Positions 29,417 through 38,488 of a stretch of 64,000 nucleotides of DNA are shown here, in pieces. The stretch is from positions 150,096 through 214,095 of the forward strand of contig CAVZYN010000005.1 in NCBI GenBank assembly GCA_963779515.1. Direction: 5' to 3'. This DNA is from CAVZYN01 sp963779515 (GTDB lineage Bacteria > Pseudomonadota > Alphaproteobacteria > Rhizobiales > Hyphomicrobiaceae). A program made the position numbers and the translations under genes. The stretch's first letter is position 1. Each line of letters opens with the position of its first letter. The notes under the pieces were generated by a model. It did no database searches. It had not been told where the DNA came from and saw only the letters and a list, made by a program, of their open reading frames with translations.

Positions 29417-30443
29417 CGATCAATATCCCGTAGGGCACTTGGCCAACCGGCACGGACACGAGGACCTTGCCGGTTCTGGTGTCGATGATCGACACGTCGT
29501 CGGACAGGCCATTGGCGACCCAAAGCTGGCGCTCGTCGCGGCTCAGCATCAGCCCCCAGGGGCGCTTGCCGACCAGGATGTAGTCGAGCACCTGCCGGCT
29601 CTTGGTGTCGACCACGGCCACGTAATTTGCGCGCCCGAGCGCTACGTAAGCCCGCGACCCGTCCTTGGTGAAGAGCAGATCAACTGGCGTGATCATGTCG
29701 CGGCGGATGGCGCGGATGTTGAACTCGATGCGCCCCTTGGCCTCGAGCTTCTTCATATCGATGATCTCGACAAGCCCGGCGAGCTCTGCCGACACCCACA
29801 TCTCGCTCTCGTCGGGCGACAGCGCAAAGCGGCGCGGCCGTGTGCCCACCAGCACCTCTTTGACGACCTTCTTTTCCACCGTGTCGATCACGTGCACGAG
29901 GTTCGCCACCTCGGAGGCGACGAACACCAGGCGGCCGTCGCGCGTGATCGCCACTCCCTCCGGCTCCGGCCCGGTCGGATAGCGCTGAATCACTTCGCCC
30001 GTCTCGACGTCGAGCACGCTCGCCTCAGAGTCGTCCTCGTTCGAGATGTAGAGGTGGCGGCCATTCGGGTGCAGATCGAACGTCTCCGGTGCGGCAACGT
30101 TGCGGTAACGCCGTTGCAGCTTGAGCGTGGCGAGATCGTAGAAGGCCACCATGTTATCGTCGGCGCAGCCGACGTAGAAGCCGGTGCGATCTGGATTGAA
30201 CGTCATGCCACGCGGTCGGGCGCAGGTCTCGATCGACTGCAGCACCGTGCCGTTCCTATCGAGCACGGTCAGCGAGTTGCTCTTCTCGTTGGAGACGAGG
30301 ACTTTGCCGGTGCCCTTGGCGATGACGGGCCCGGCGAGGGTCGCGCAGAGCGCAGCCGTACCGAGCCGCAGGCCGAGCCCGAGCCCGAGCGCACGAGACG
30401 GTGACCGGCGTTTTACCCTTGTCGTCATTGGCGTGTTGCGCAT
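29409..30443 (-). CDS. PQQ-associated YVTN beta-propeller protein
   Basis: 344 residues from the ATG at 30443; a second ATG at 30428 is possible, and the long upstream extension is not protein-like. Signal peptide 'LGTAALCATLAGPVIA'. The rest is made of about seven propeller blades with repeats of the type 'GKVLVSNEKSNSLTVLDRN', 'GRHLYISNEDDSEASVLDVE' and 'RQLWVANGLSDDVSIIDTRT'. This family is found next to PQQ-dependent alcohol dehydrogenases and their ABC transporter. The enzymatic function is undefined. It is periplasmic by its signal peptide. Confidence 0.85.
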   Translation of the reverse strand: MRNTPMTTRVKRRSPSRALGLGLGLRLGTAALCATLAGPVIAKGTGKVLVSNEKSNSLTVLDRNGTVLQSIETCARPRGMTFNPDRTGFYVGCADDNMVAFYDLATLKLQRRYRNVAAPETFDLHPNGRHLYISNEDDSEASVLDVETGEVIQRYPTGPEPEGVAITRDGRLVFVASEVANLVHVIDTVEKKVVKEVLVGTRPRRFALSPDESEMWVSAELAGLVEIIDMKKLEAKGRIEFNIRAIRRDMITPVDLLFTKDGSRAYVALGRANYVAVVDTKSRQVLDYILVGKRPWGLMLSRDERQLWVANGLSDDVSIIDTRTGKVLVSVPVGQVPYGILIDD

Positions 30444-30497
30444 CCGGCTCGAGTATTCGAGACTGCCCTCAATGCATTCTCCGAAGGCCAGTGTGAC

Positions 30498-31436
30498 ATG
30501 ACAAGCAGGATCAGGCAAAGGCGGACGACATCGCTGGCATTCGCTGGCGCAGCGTTGAGCATGGGGCTCGCCGCAGCTCCGCTCCTCGCCGCCGACCCGT
30601 TGGAGTGCCGCGACATCCTGCAGAGCTACCACGCCGCCAGGCAGAGCTTTATCGAGCGCCAGGTCGACACCTTCCTGGCGCGTGCCGCACAAAAGGGATG
30701 TGCGGAGCTTGCCGCCGAACTGATCAGGGACGGTGCCTCGGTGCGCGCGCGCCGGCGCGAGGGCGACACGGCACTGCACCATGCTGTCAGGGCCACGCTG
30801 CCGGACACGGCGAGGGTACTGATCGATGCCGGCGCGGACATAGAGCAACGCGAGCTGTCTGGCGCCACGCCGCTGTTCCACGCGGTCGAGGCCGGCCGGC
30901 TCGCCACCGTCCGTCTGCTGCTCGAGCGCGGCGCCAGTCCGGACGCTCCAGGCAAGTCGGCTGCCACACCGCTCATCGTTGCGGCCTTCAACGGCAACGA
31001 GCGCCTCGTCGCCCTGCTGCTTGAGCGCAAAGTCGACGTGCACGCGACCGACAACACCGGTAAGACGGCGCTGGTTTATGCCGCCGCGCGCGCCTTCACG
31101 CGGATTGTCGAACGGCTACTGGCGCAGGGCATCGACATCAACCGCCGCTACGGCAATGAGCTTACCGCGCTGATGTGGGCGGCAGGCCACGCCAACGATG
31201 CGCCGGAGAGCGACGGGATCGGAACCGTCGCGCTGCTGCTCGCCAAGGGTGCGCGACTGGATGATGCCGACGACCGCGGCCGAACGGCATTGATGATTGC
31301 CGCCGAACTCGGGCATGGCAGGGTCATCGACAAGCTCCTGATGCATGGCGCACGCAGGGACCTCAGCGACAAGAGCGGCAAGACCGCTCTTGATCTCGCC
31401 AACGCCTCGGTGCGCGAGCAGCTGCTGGCTCGGTGA
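30498..31436 (+). CDS. Exported ankyrin-repeat protein
   Basis: 312 residues with a signal peptide ('SLAFAGAALSMGLAAAPLLAA'). After a helical N-terminal part with a Cys pair ('LECRDIL', 'KGCAEL'), there are about seven ankyrin repeats ('GDTALHHAVRATLPDTARVL', 'GKTALVYAAARAFTRIVERL', 'GRTALMIAAELGHGRVIDKL'). It is divergent from the propeller gene with only 54 bases between them, and AAGG precedes its start. Ankyrin repeats bind proteins. In the periplasm beside an alcohol dehydrogenase and cytochrome it may act as a scaffold. That role is inference. Confidence 0.85.
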   Translation: MTSRIRQRRTTSLAFAGAALSMGLAAAPLLAADPLECRDILQSYHAARQSFIERQVDTFLARAAQKGCAELAAELIRDGASVRARRREGDTALHHAVRATLPDTARVLIDAGADIEQRELSGATPLFHAVEAGRLATVRLLLERGASPDAPGKSAATPLIVAAFNGNERLVALLLERKVDVHATDNTGKTALVYAAARAFTRIVERLLAQGIDINRRYGNELTALMWAAGHANDAPESDGIGTVALLLAKGARLDDADDRGRTALMIAAELGHGRVIDKLLMHGARRDLSDKSGKTALDLANASVREQLLAR

Positions 31437-31444
31437 GCGCCGAG

Positions 31445-32044
31445 TCAGCGCGGCGTGATTGTCAGCCCCGCCAAGTACTCGGAACATGCCACGATGTCGT
31501 CCTCCGAAATCGACTTCATCAACGTTGTCATGCCCGGGTTATTGGCGCGCACGCCGTTGCGGGTCTCGATCATGGTGCGTAGCAGATACTCGCGGGTCTG
31601 GCCGGCAAGTCGGGCTTGCGTGCCCTCGCCCCTGTACTCGTCCTGGTGGCAGCCGGTGCAACCCACTGCGGTGTTGGCTCTGGCGGCCTTCAGCGCCACG
31701 TCGTCTTTGGCTGGCGGAACCGTCGTGCGCGGCCACGGCTTCTTGGAGTAATATTCCGCCAGCACCATCAGATCCTCGCGCTCAAGCTGCTCGATGACAG
31801 CTGTCATCTGCTCGTGCTTGCGGTCGCCGCGCTTGTAGTCCCTTAGTTGCAGGTAGAGATAGCCCTGATGCTGGCCCCAGATGATCGGCACCAGTTTGTC
31901 TTGCGGCAGCCCATTATCGCCGTGGCAGGCCGCGCACAGCTGCACCTGCTCCTGCAGCCGCTTGGACGTCTGGGCCACGGCCGGCAACGCATGCGCTGCC
32001 ATCATCGCCGCCGCCAGTGCCCATCGCCATCTGCGCTCCGACAT
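31445..32044 (-). CDS. Periplasmic dihaem cytochrome c (c4-like)
   Basis: 199 residues from the ATG at 32044 (AGGA six bases upstream). Signal peptide 'LAAAMMAAHALPAVAQ'. Two haem-binding sites C-x-x-C-H are present: 'QLCAACHGDNGL' and 'GCTGCHQDEYRG'. Each half ends with a candidate Met ligand region ('EQMTAVIEQL', 'NNPGMTTLMKSI'). It likely takes electrons from the PQQ alcohol dehydrogenase encoded 106 bases upstream and passes them to the terminal oxidase. Confidence 0.88.
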   Translation of the reverse strand: MSERRWRWALAAAMMAAHALPAVAQTSKRLQEQVQLCAACHGDNGLPQDKLVPIIWGQHQGYLYLQLRDYKRGDRKHEQMTAVIEQLEREDLMVLAEYYSKKPWPRTTVPPAKDDVALKAARANTAVGCTGCHQDEYRGEGTQARLAGQTREYLLRTMIETRNGVRANNPGMTTLMKSISEDDIVACSEYLAGLTITPR

Positions 32045-32149
32045 CGTCTGTCCTTGGTCTGCCTTGTCCCAAAACGCGCGATGGACGCGAAACGCCGCGC
32101 CCATCGCAGATTCTTGTAGCCGACAGATGTAGAATGTCCAGCGCCGCCC

Positions 32150-33868
32150 TCAATCGCTAAGCGAGAACGCGATTAAGGTGTTGCCGCGCTTGTAGTCGAG
32201 CTGCGTGTTACCGCCGGCAGCGACCACGATGAACTGGCGGCCACCGACCGTGTAGGAGGAGGGCGGCGCGTTGACGCCAGCGCCGGCCTGGAAGCGCCAC
32301 AGCTCCGAGCCCGTGTCGGAATCGTAAGCGCGGAACAGGCCGTTGCCTTCGCCCGTGAACACGAGGCCGCCTGCGGTCGCCAGGATGCCGCCGATCATCG
32401 GCTGCTGCGTCTTGACCTGCCAGCGGATCTTGCCGGTGTTGTAGTCGACCGCCGTCACATTGCCCCACTGCTCCTCGGTCGGGATCACCTTGAAGGCGCC
32501 GCCGAGCCACAGCTTGCCCTTCGGATAGGGCGTCGACTCGACGTGGTAAGTCATCGGCTGGTGCAGGTTAATGGCGTAGGCCAGGGATTTTGTCGGATCG
32601 ATCGCCATCGGCGACCACTCGACGCCGCCGTTAGCGCCGGGCAGCATGCGCGTGCCATCCTTGGTCGGCAGCACCCACATGTTCTCCTGCGGCACCATCG
32701 CCTCGGAGAAGCGGATCAGGCTGCAGTCCTGCGCGTTATGCACGTAAACATGCCCCGTCTTGCCGCCGTGGAGCACGCCTTTGACCATGTTGCCGTCGCG
32801 GCCGCTGACCATGGTGATGATCGGCGGGCTGACAGCGTCCAGATCCCACACGTCGTGCGCGATGTACTGGTAGTGACAAGCGTAGCGACCCGTGTTCAGG
32901 TCGACGGCGACGAGCGAGTTCGTATAGAGGTTGTCGCCGGGCCTGAGCGAGCCGTCGAGGTCGGGAGAGGGATTGCCGACCACAAAGTAGATACGATTGG
33001 ACTCGAGATCGACAGCCGGGTTCTGCCACACGCCGCCGCCCAGAGTCTTGTAGGGGTCTCCGATCCTGGCGAGATCGGCCTTCTCCTTGGCGATATCGCG
33101 TTTCATGTCGCGCCCAGTAGCGTCATGCGTCGCCCAAACGCCAACTGAATTCTCAGGAATCGTGAAGAAGGTCCACAGCAGCTTGCCGTCCTTGACGTCG
33201 AACGCCTTGACGAAGCCACGGACGCCATACTCGCCACCGTTGGTGCCGATCAGAACCTTGTCCCCGACGACCGTGGGCGCCATCGTCTCGGAGTAGCCCA
33301 GCTCCGGATCGGCGATCTGCACCTCCCACAGCTGCTTGCCGGTCTTGGCGTCGAGCGCCAGCATCTTGGCGTCGAGCGTGGCCATGAACACGCGGTCGCC
33401 AGCCACCGCCACGCCGCGGTTGTTGGGGCCGCAGCAGTAAACCGTGATGGGGCCCATCTTGTGCTTGAAGTGCCAGAGCTGCTCACCGGTGCGCGCGTCG
33501 ACCGCGTAGACGTGGTTGAACGAGGTGGTGAAGTACATGACGCCGTTGACGATGATCGGCGAGGTCTCGAAGCTGTCCTTCACCTCGGTCTGGAACATCC
33601 AGGCCGGGCGCAGCTTGTGTACGTTGGTCGCGTTGATCTGCTTGTTGGGGACGTAGCGCGTCTGCGCGTAGTTGTGGTTGGTGTGCAGGAAGTTATTGCT
33701 GTCGCCAGCCGCGCGATTGAGCATGTCCTGGGTGACAGTGTTCATGTCACCCCATTTGCTTGCGCCCTTGACCTCCTGGGCCGTGGCCGCCGTTGCTCCG
33801 GCGAGACCGACTGCGGCGGCAACCGCCGTGCTGTAACCGAGTGCTCGAACCCATCCGAACCGAAACAT
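32150..33868 (-). CDS. PQQ-dependent methanol/alcohol dehydrogenase, predicted lanthanide type
   Basis: 572 residues from the ATG at 33868, with a strong GGGAGGA site. Signal peptide 'STAVAAAVGLAGATAATAQ'. It is an eight-bladed quinoprotein propeller with the vicinal disulphide 'TVYCCGPNN' that covers PQQ and tryptophan-docking blades ('TGKQLWEVQ', 'TGKIRWQVK', 'TGSELWRFQ'). The active-site loop reads 'HDVWDLDAVSPP'. The first Asp is the catalytic base. A second Asp two residues later gives the D-x-D signature of XoxF/PedH-type lanthanide enzymes, in place of the D-x-A or D-x-S of calcium enzymes. It oxidises primary alcohols in the periplasm. The preferred alcohol cannot be told. Confidence 0.9.
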   Translation of the reverse strand: MFRFGWVRALGYSTAVAAAVGLAGATAATAQEVKGASKWGDMNTVTQDMLNRAAGDSNNFLHTNHNYAQTRYVPNKQINATNVHKLRPAWMFQTEVKDSFETSPIIVNGVMYFTTSFNHVYAVDARTGEQLWHFKHKMGPITVYCCGPNNRGVAVAGDRVFMATLDAKMLALDAKTGKQLWEVQIADPELGYSETMAPTVVGDKVLIGTNGGEYGVRGFVKAFDVKDGKLLWTFFTIPENSVGVWATHDATGRDMKRDIAKEKADLARIGDPYKTLGGGVWQNPAVDLESNRIYFVVGNPSPDLDGSLRPGDNLYTNSLVAVDLNTGRYACHYQYIAHDVWDLDAVSPPIITMVSGRDGNMVKGVLHGGKTGHVYVHNAQDCSLIRFSEAMVPQENMWVLPTKDGTRMLPGANGGVEWSPMAIDPTKSLAYAINLHQPMTYHVESTPYPKGKLWLGGAFKVIPTEEQWGNVTAVDYNTGKIRWQVKTQQPMIGGILATAGGLVFTGEGNGLFRAYDSDTGSELWRFQAGAGVNAPPSSYTVGGRQFIVVAAGGNTQLDYKRGNTLIAFSLSD

Positions 33869-33960
33869 GTATCCTCCCTGGCAGTCGAGAATTGTCATGG
33901 TTGCAGCGCTTATTTGGTGATCTAGGATGCCGTGCAGATACACCGACTATCGTGCTAGCG

Positions 33961-34210
33961 GTGACTGGTGTCAATCGCCCGTCGGCCGCGACGCTCGGCC
34001 CCCGCGCGACGGTCGCGGGCAAGACCCTCGCCGAACAGCTCGAAGCCTGTGCGACCTGTCACGGCACGAGCGGCAACTCCGAGTTCGAGAGGATCTCCTC
34101 GCTCGCCGGCCAGCCGGAGCCGTTCCTTTCAACCAGCTGATTCCGTTCCGCGAGGGCCTGCATACCTCGGATCAGGTGTCGCCGTTCGCCAAGGGGCGGG
34201 CTGGCGCACG
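33961..34210 (+). pseudogene. Fragment of a cytochrome c gene (frameshifted, 3' lost)
   Basis: The frame from 33961 encodes 'TLAEQLEACATCHGTSGNSE' with one C-x-x-C-H haem site, then 'AGQPEPFL', and stops at 34140. The continuing sequence 'NQLIPFREGLHTSDQVSPFA' follows in a neighbouring frame, so one base is missing near 34130. After that the match to c-type cytochromes ends. It lies between the divergent dehydrogenase and pqqE and is probably a remnant of a cytochrome c that belonged to the cluster. Confidence 0.65.
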
Positions 34211-34249
34211 ACCTCGCCCTCCGGCCTTAAAGGTGCGTCGGCCGCAGAT

Positions 34250-35373
34250 TCAGCCAGCGGGACGGTGCGCTACTGAATTCATGCGTCGGTAGACGAACTC
34301 CGGTGCCGGCGCGGCCGATTCCGCCTCGGCGAGCGCGGCGATTGTCGCGCGGTGTGACGACTTGGCGCAAACCGGATCGGCGTTCGTCGCATCGCCGGTG
34401 ATGGCCAACGCCTGGCAGCGGCAGCCGCCCCAATCGACCTCCTGGAACTCGCAGGAGCGGCAAGGTTCCTGCATCCAGGCCGTGCCGCGGAAGGCGTTGA
34501 AGGCGGACGAGTGGAGCCAGATGTCGCGCAGCGGCCGATCCCTGATGTTGTCGAAGGTGAGCGACGGGATCGTCTCCGCCGCATGACAGGGCAGCACCTT
34601 GCCCGACGGCGTGACGTTGATGATGCCGCGGCCCCAGCCGCCCATGCAGGCCTTGGGCCGCCGGGCGTAGTAGTCGGACGCTACGTAGTCGATCGTCAGC
34701 ACGCCGGCGAGCCGCGTCCGCGCCTCTCTGACCACCTCCAGAGAGCGGACGACCTGTGCGTGAGACGGCAGCAGCGCGCCACGGTTCGCCAGCGCCCATC
34801 CATAGTATTGCACGTTGGCGATCTCGAGCCGAGCGGCGCCGAGCGAGACGGCCAAACCAATGATCGACTCCAGTTTGTCGAGGTTCTGGCGGTGCACCGG
34901 TGCGTTGATCGTGAGCGCCAGACCGAGGTCTCGCACGATCCCCGCCAGCGCTAGCTTGCGGGCATGCGCTCCCTCCACCCCGGCGATACGGTCGGCGCTG
35001 GCGGCGGTCGCATCCTGGATCGAGATCTGCACGTGCATGAGACCGGCGGCGGCCAGCGCGGCGAGCCGCTCACGCGTGACACCGTAGCCCGAGGTGATCA
35101 GGTTCGCGTAGAGCCCGCGCTCGCTCGCGCGAGCCACGATCTGCTCCAGATCACGCCGCGCCGTCGGCTCGCCGCCCGAGAGGTGCAGCTGCAGCATACC
35201 GAGAGCCGCTGCCTGGTCGAGCACGTCGAGCCACTCGGCGGTGGTCAGCTCGGCGCCGCGCGCTCGAGCTCGAGCGGGTTCGAGCAATAGGGGCACTGCA
35301 GTGGACAGCGGTGCGTCAACTCCGCCAGGAGCCCAACCGGCACTGAAATGCCTGGCGCTACCTCGTCGCTCAT
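34250..35373 (-). CDS. pqqE: PqqA peptide cyclase PqqE (radical SAM), one-base frameshift
   Basis: The start at 35373 overlaps pqqD as ATGA. The first 40 residues carry the radical-SAM cluster motif 'THRCPLQCPYC' (C-x3-C-x2-C). The rest of the enzyme ('GAELTTAEWLDVLDQ', 'LQLHLSGGEPTARRDL', SPASM cysteines in 'KACMGGWG', 'EPCRSCEF', 'GGCRCQAL') is in the next frame. One base is missing in the GC run near 35256-35263. Adding one C restores 'ELERRGAELTTAEW'. PqqE joins Glu and Tyr of PqqA in the first step of PQQ formation. If the shift is real, PQQ synthesis would fail. Because all else is intact, an error in the sequence is likely. Confidence 0.88.
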
Positions 35374-35684
35374 GCTGTGACATATCCCTTGTCGGCCAGC
35401 TCCTGCAGTACGGGCAGAATGTCGGCCAGGATATCCGCTGCCGCCGCATCGTACTCGGCAGCGAGCGCGGCGGCCATGGCCTCGACCGAGCGCTGACCGT
35501 CGCACATCTGGAGCACCTCGACCGCAGTCTCGCTCGGTGTCAACAAACGCTCCGGCGCGAGCAGTATCCAGTGCTTGCGCGTCTCGTCGAACCTCAGTCT
35601 GGCGTGACGCGCCAGCGCCGGCTGCGACGCCGCCGAGATGACGAGGCGCTGACGCGGGCCGGCACTGTCGCCGCTGCCGCTCAT
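35370..35684 (-). CDS. pqqD: PQQ biosynthesis peptide chaperone PqqD
   Basis: 104 residues from the ATG at 35684, overlapping pqqC (ATGA) and pqqE (ATGA). The conserved PqqD stretch 'ARLRFDETRKHWILLAPERL' and 'LQELADKGYVTA' are clear. It presents PqqA to PqqE. The N-terminal ~20 residues are variable. Confidence 0.93.
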   Translation of the reverse strand: MSGSGDSAGPRQRLVISAASQPALARHARLRFDETRKHWILLAPERLLTPSETAVEVLQMCDGQRSVEAMAAALAAEYDAAAADILADILPVLQELADKGYVTA

Positions 35685-36442
35685 GACGGCCTCGCCTTTA
35701 AGTCCGCGGGCCAGTCGTCGGGCACGAAGGCGCCGGGCGGGATCAAGCCTGGCGCGACATAGGCGTGGTGCAGCGCGTCGAGCTGCGCCCACAGCACGCC
35801 GCACTTGAAGCGCAGCGCGTCGAGCACAGCCGCCTGCTGCTCGCGCGAGCGAGCGTGCGCCCGCACATACGCCAGCGCGAAGGCTGCGTCCTCGGTCGCC
35901 TGCCCGAGCCGGCGCCGGAAATAGCGCATCACGTCCTCGGTGATGAAGCCGTAGCCCTCCAGCATGCCGGTGATGCGTTGGCGATGGATCGTGGGCGCAA
36001 ACAGCTCGGTCAACGACGAGGCGACGGCCTCGAGCAGCGTCTCCTCGCGCACGAACCGCACGTAGGCTTCGACCGCAAACCGCGTCGCCGGCAAGGCGCC
36101 TCGCATCGAGACGACATAGTCACGATCAAGGCCAAGGCCTGTCGACAGCACGAGCCATCGCTCGATGCCGCCCTCCTCGGTGCCATCACCATCGTGGTCC
36201 GCGATGCGATGGCGCCATTGACGGCGCAACTCCCGGTCATGGGTGCGGCTGATCAAGGCCGCATCCTTGCGCGGCACCGCCGCCTGATAGCAGTAGCGGT
36301 TGAGGGCCCAAGCCTGCACCTGGCCCTTGGAAAGCTTGCCGCCGTGGAGAAGGTGGTGAAACGGATGCTTGTCGTGATAGCGCTCGGCGCCGATCGCGCG
36401 CAGCGCCGCCTCTAGCCCGTCGGGGGAGAGGATCTCACTCAC
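35681..36442 (-). CDS. pqqC: Pyrroloquinoline-quinone synthase PqqC
   Basis: 253 residues. PqqC motifs include 'YHDKHPFHHLLHGGKL', 'QVQAWALNRYCYQAAVPRKD' and 'MLEGYGFI'. This cofactor-free oxidase carries out the last ring closure and oxidation to PQQ. Length is normal for the family. It overlaps the stop of pqqB by 8 bases. Confidence 0.95.
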   Translation of the reverse strand: MSEILSPDGLEAALRAIGAERYHDKHPFHHLLHGGKLSKGQVQAWALNRYCYQAAVPRKDAALISRTHDRELRRQWRHRIADHDGDGTEEGGIERWLVLSTGLGLDRDYVVSMRGALPATRFAVEAYVRFVREETLLEAVASSLTELFAPTIHRQRITGMLEGYGFITEDVMRYFRRRLGQATEDAAFALAYVRAHARSREQQAAVLDALRFKCGVLWAQLDALHHAYVAPGLIPPGAFVPDDWPADLKARPS

Positions 36443-37370
36443 AACGCACCTCCATGCCGTCGTGCGCGACCTCCCAGCCGGCCCGTTCGACGGCCCTGCG
36501 CTCGGGCGAGCCCTCGATCAGGACCGGATTGGATGTATTGATGTGCACGTAGATGCGACGCCCGACGTCGAGGCCGGCAAAGGCCGCGAGCGAGCCGTCC
36601 GGCCCCGACATGCTGATGTGCCCCATCCGCCGCCCGGTCTTCTCGGAGAGACCTTGGGCAACGAGCTCATCATCCCGGTAGAGCGTGCCATCGAATATCA
36701 CCAGCGCTGCTCCGCGAATCCGGTTGCGCAACGTCGCATCGATGGCAGCGCAGGCAGGAAGATAGAAGAAGTGCTGCCCGGTGGCCGTTTCGCTCACCTT
36801 GAGCCCGATGGTGTCGCCTTCGCGCGTTCCGAGCCCGGCGCCAGCGCTGGTGTCCTCGAGATAGAGCGCAATCTTGCCCGGCACTGGCAACGGCTCCACC
36901 GTGAGGCCGAGCCCCGCTCCGGAGTTCGCAAGCGCGGTTGGCTGCCCAATTGTCAACGCCCCGCGCGTGACACAGTCCGGGCTCAAGACATTGAAAATGC
37001 TGTTCGCCGCGAGCACATCGAGCACACGCTCGGTCCCATAGATGGTGAGCGGCTGTCGTTCCCTGAGGCTCAACAGGCCCCCGATATGATCGACATCGGC
37101 GTTGGTCAAGACAATGGCGCGGATGGGACTGTTGCGAATGGGGCCATCTGCGCGGGGATGCAGCTCGGGCGTCGCGGCAATCTGCTGGCGGATGTCGGGC
37201 GAGGCATTCAAGAGCACCCAGGCCGCGCCGTCGCAGCTCACGGCGAGTGACGATTGGGTCCGCGCCGCCGCCCAGCTTTCACCTGCCCACGCGGCCCGGC
37301 TGGTTGGTGCATTACAGTTCCACTGAGGGAACCCCCCACCGGCCGCGGAGCCTAGAACCTTGATGCGCAC
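36435..37370 (-). CDS. pqqB: PQQ biosynthesis protein PqqB
   Basis: 311 residues of the metallo-beta-lactamase fold. It starts 'MRIKVLGSAAGGGFPQWNC' and has 'LTNADVDHIGGLLSLRE' with the metal-ligand region. PqqB acts as a hydroxylase of the cross-linked Glu-Tyr intermediate. It is second in the pqqABCDE operon, 108 bases after pqqA. Confidence 0.95.
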   Translation of the reverse strand: MRIKVLGSAAGGGFPQWNCNAPTSRAAWAGESWAAARTQSSLAVSCDGAAWVLLNASPDIRQQIAATPELHPRADGPIRNSPIRAIVLTNADVDHIGGLLSLRERQPLTIYGTERVLDVLAANSIFNVLSPDCVTRGALTIGQPTALANSGAGLGLTVEPLPVPGKIALYLEDTSAGAGLGTREGDTIGLKVSETATGQHFFYLPACAAIDATLRNRIRGAALVIFDGTLYRDDELVAQGLSEKTGRRMGHISMSGPDGSLAAFAGLDVGRRIYVHINTSNPVLIEGSPERRAVERAGWEVAHDGMEVRCE

Positions 37371-37478
37371 GCCAAGCTACCGTTGAAGCAACATCCAAAC
37401 ACCAGACAGCTCAACGTCTACCGCCCAAACTGCCGCCGCGCGCTAAGGTCACTATCGTCGAGTCAGAAGAGCCGCTAT

Positions 37479-37580
37479 TCAGATCTCGGTATCGGTCTCC
37501 GACGATCGATATGCGGTCACCTCGAGCGCCACGTCCTGCTCGCACAGCTGCGGCTTGCGCCAAACCTTCTTGATGGTCAT
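37479..37580 (-). CDS. pqqA: PQQ precursor peptide PqqA
   Basis: 33 residues from the ATG at 37580, with AGGAG upstream. The core 'LEVTAYRSSETDTEI' carries Glu20 and Tyr24 in the E-x3-Y spacing that PqqE cross-links and that becomes the PQQ skeleton. The 'W-x-x-P' start ('VWRKPQL') is also typical. It is very short but certain by position directly before pqqB. Confidence 0.93.
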   Translation of the reverse strand: MTIKKVWRKPQLCEQDVALEVTAYRSSETDTEI

Positions 37581-37696
37581 TCTCCTGCTCCTGAGTATTC
37601 GGCACGCTGGCCAAGGCGACTTGACTATTAGGCAATGCTGCGCCCTATGCAACGTCATGTCAAGTCGCCGCAGCCCAAGCAGAATCGTCCTCCCGT

Positions 37697-38488
37697 ATGC
37701 CGCAAAGCGAGACACCCACGGCGCGTGCGCCTGTCGACACGGGACATGCTCCGCCCCTCTTGGTCGAGAACCTATCTTACTCTTTTGGACCGAAGCGGGC
37801 GCTTGATGAGGTTTCGTTTTGCATGCTTCGTGGCCACTTCACGGCACTGCTCGGGCACAATGGAGCCGGCAAGACCACACTTTTCTCGCTCGTCCTGCGC
37901 TTATTGCAGCCACCATCCGGGTCCGTGTTCATCAACGGGCGCGAGCTGATCTCGACGGGCGCCGCGGCACTCGACCGTCTCGGGATCGTGTTCCAGCAGC
38001 AGACCCTCGACCTCGATCTGACGGTCCGACAGAACCTCGCGTACTTCGCTGCCCTGCACGGACTTTCTCGATCCGACGCGCAGGCGCGCATGGCTCTCGA
38101 GCTGACGGCTTTGAACATGGCGCACGCACTCGATGCCAAGGTCCGCACGCTCAGTGGCGGTCAGCGCCGTCGTATCGAGATCGCGCGCGCACTGCTCCAC
38201 TCTCCGCGCATACTGCTGCTGGACGAACCAACGGTAGGGCTCGACATCCCAACGCGCCGGGCGATCGTCGATCACGTGCATGCGCTTGCAGCCCGCGATG
38301 GCGTCAGCGTGCTTTGGGCAACCCACCTCATCGATGAGGTAGGGGATGGCGATGATGTGGTCATACTGGACGAGGGGCGCGTCGTCGCCTGCGGGTCTGT
38401 CGAAGATGTCGTGCGGAGGTCGGGGCTCGCCACCCTTTCAGCGGCCTTCGGCAAGGTCGCACCTGCGGCCCGCGAGCCTCTCCCATGA
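37697..38488 (+). CDS. ABC transporter ATP-binding protein of the PQQ-dependent alcohol oxidation system
   Basis: 263 residues. Walker A is 'GHNGAGKTT', the signature 'LSGGQRRRIEIARAL', Walker B 'ILLLDEPTVGLD' and the H-loop is in 'LWATHLIDEV'. It is the ATPase of the ABC system that accompanies PQQ alcohol dehydrogenases, with the permease immediately downstream (ATGA overlap) and the binding protein at 28202-29416. It is divergent from pqqA with about 115 bases between the starts. Substrate unknown. Confidence 0.88.
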   Translation: MPQSETPTARAPVDTGHAPPLLVENLSYSFGPKRALDEVSFCMLRGHFTALLGHNGAGKTTLFSLVLRLLQPPSGSVFINGRELISTGAAALDRLGIVFQQQTLDLDLTVRQNLAYFAALHGLSRSDAQARMALELTALNMAHALDAKVRTLSGGQRRRIEIARALLHSPRILLLDEPTVGLDIPTRRAIVDHVHALAARDGVSVLWATHLIDEVGDGDDVVILDEGRVVACGSVEDVVRRSGLATLSAAFGKVAPAAREPLP

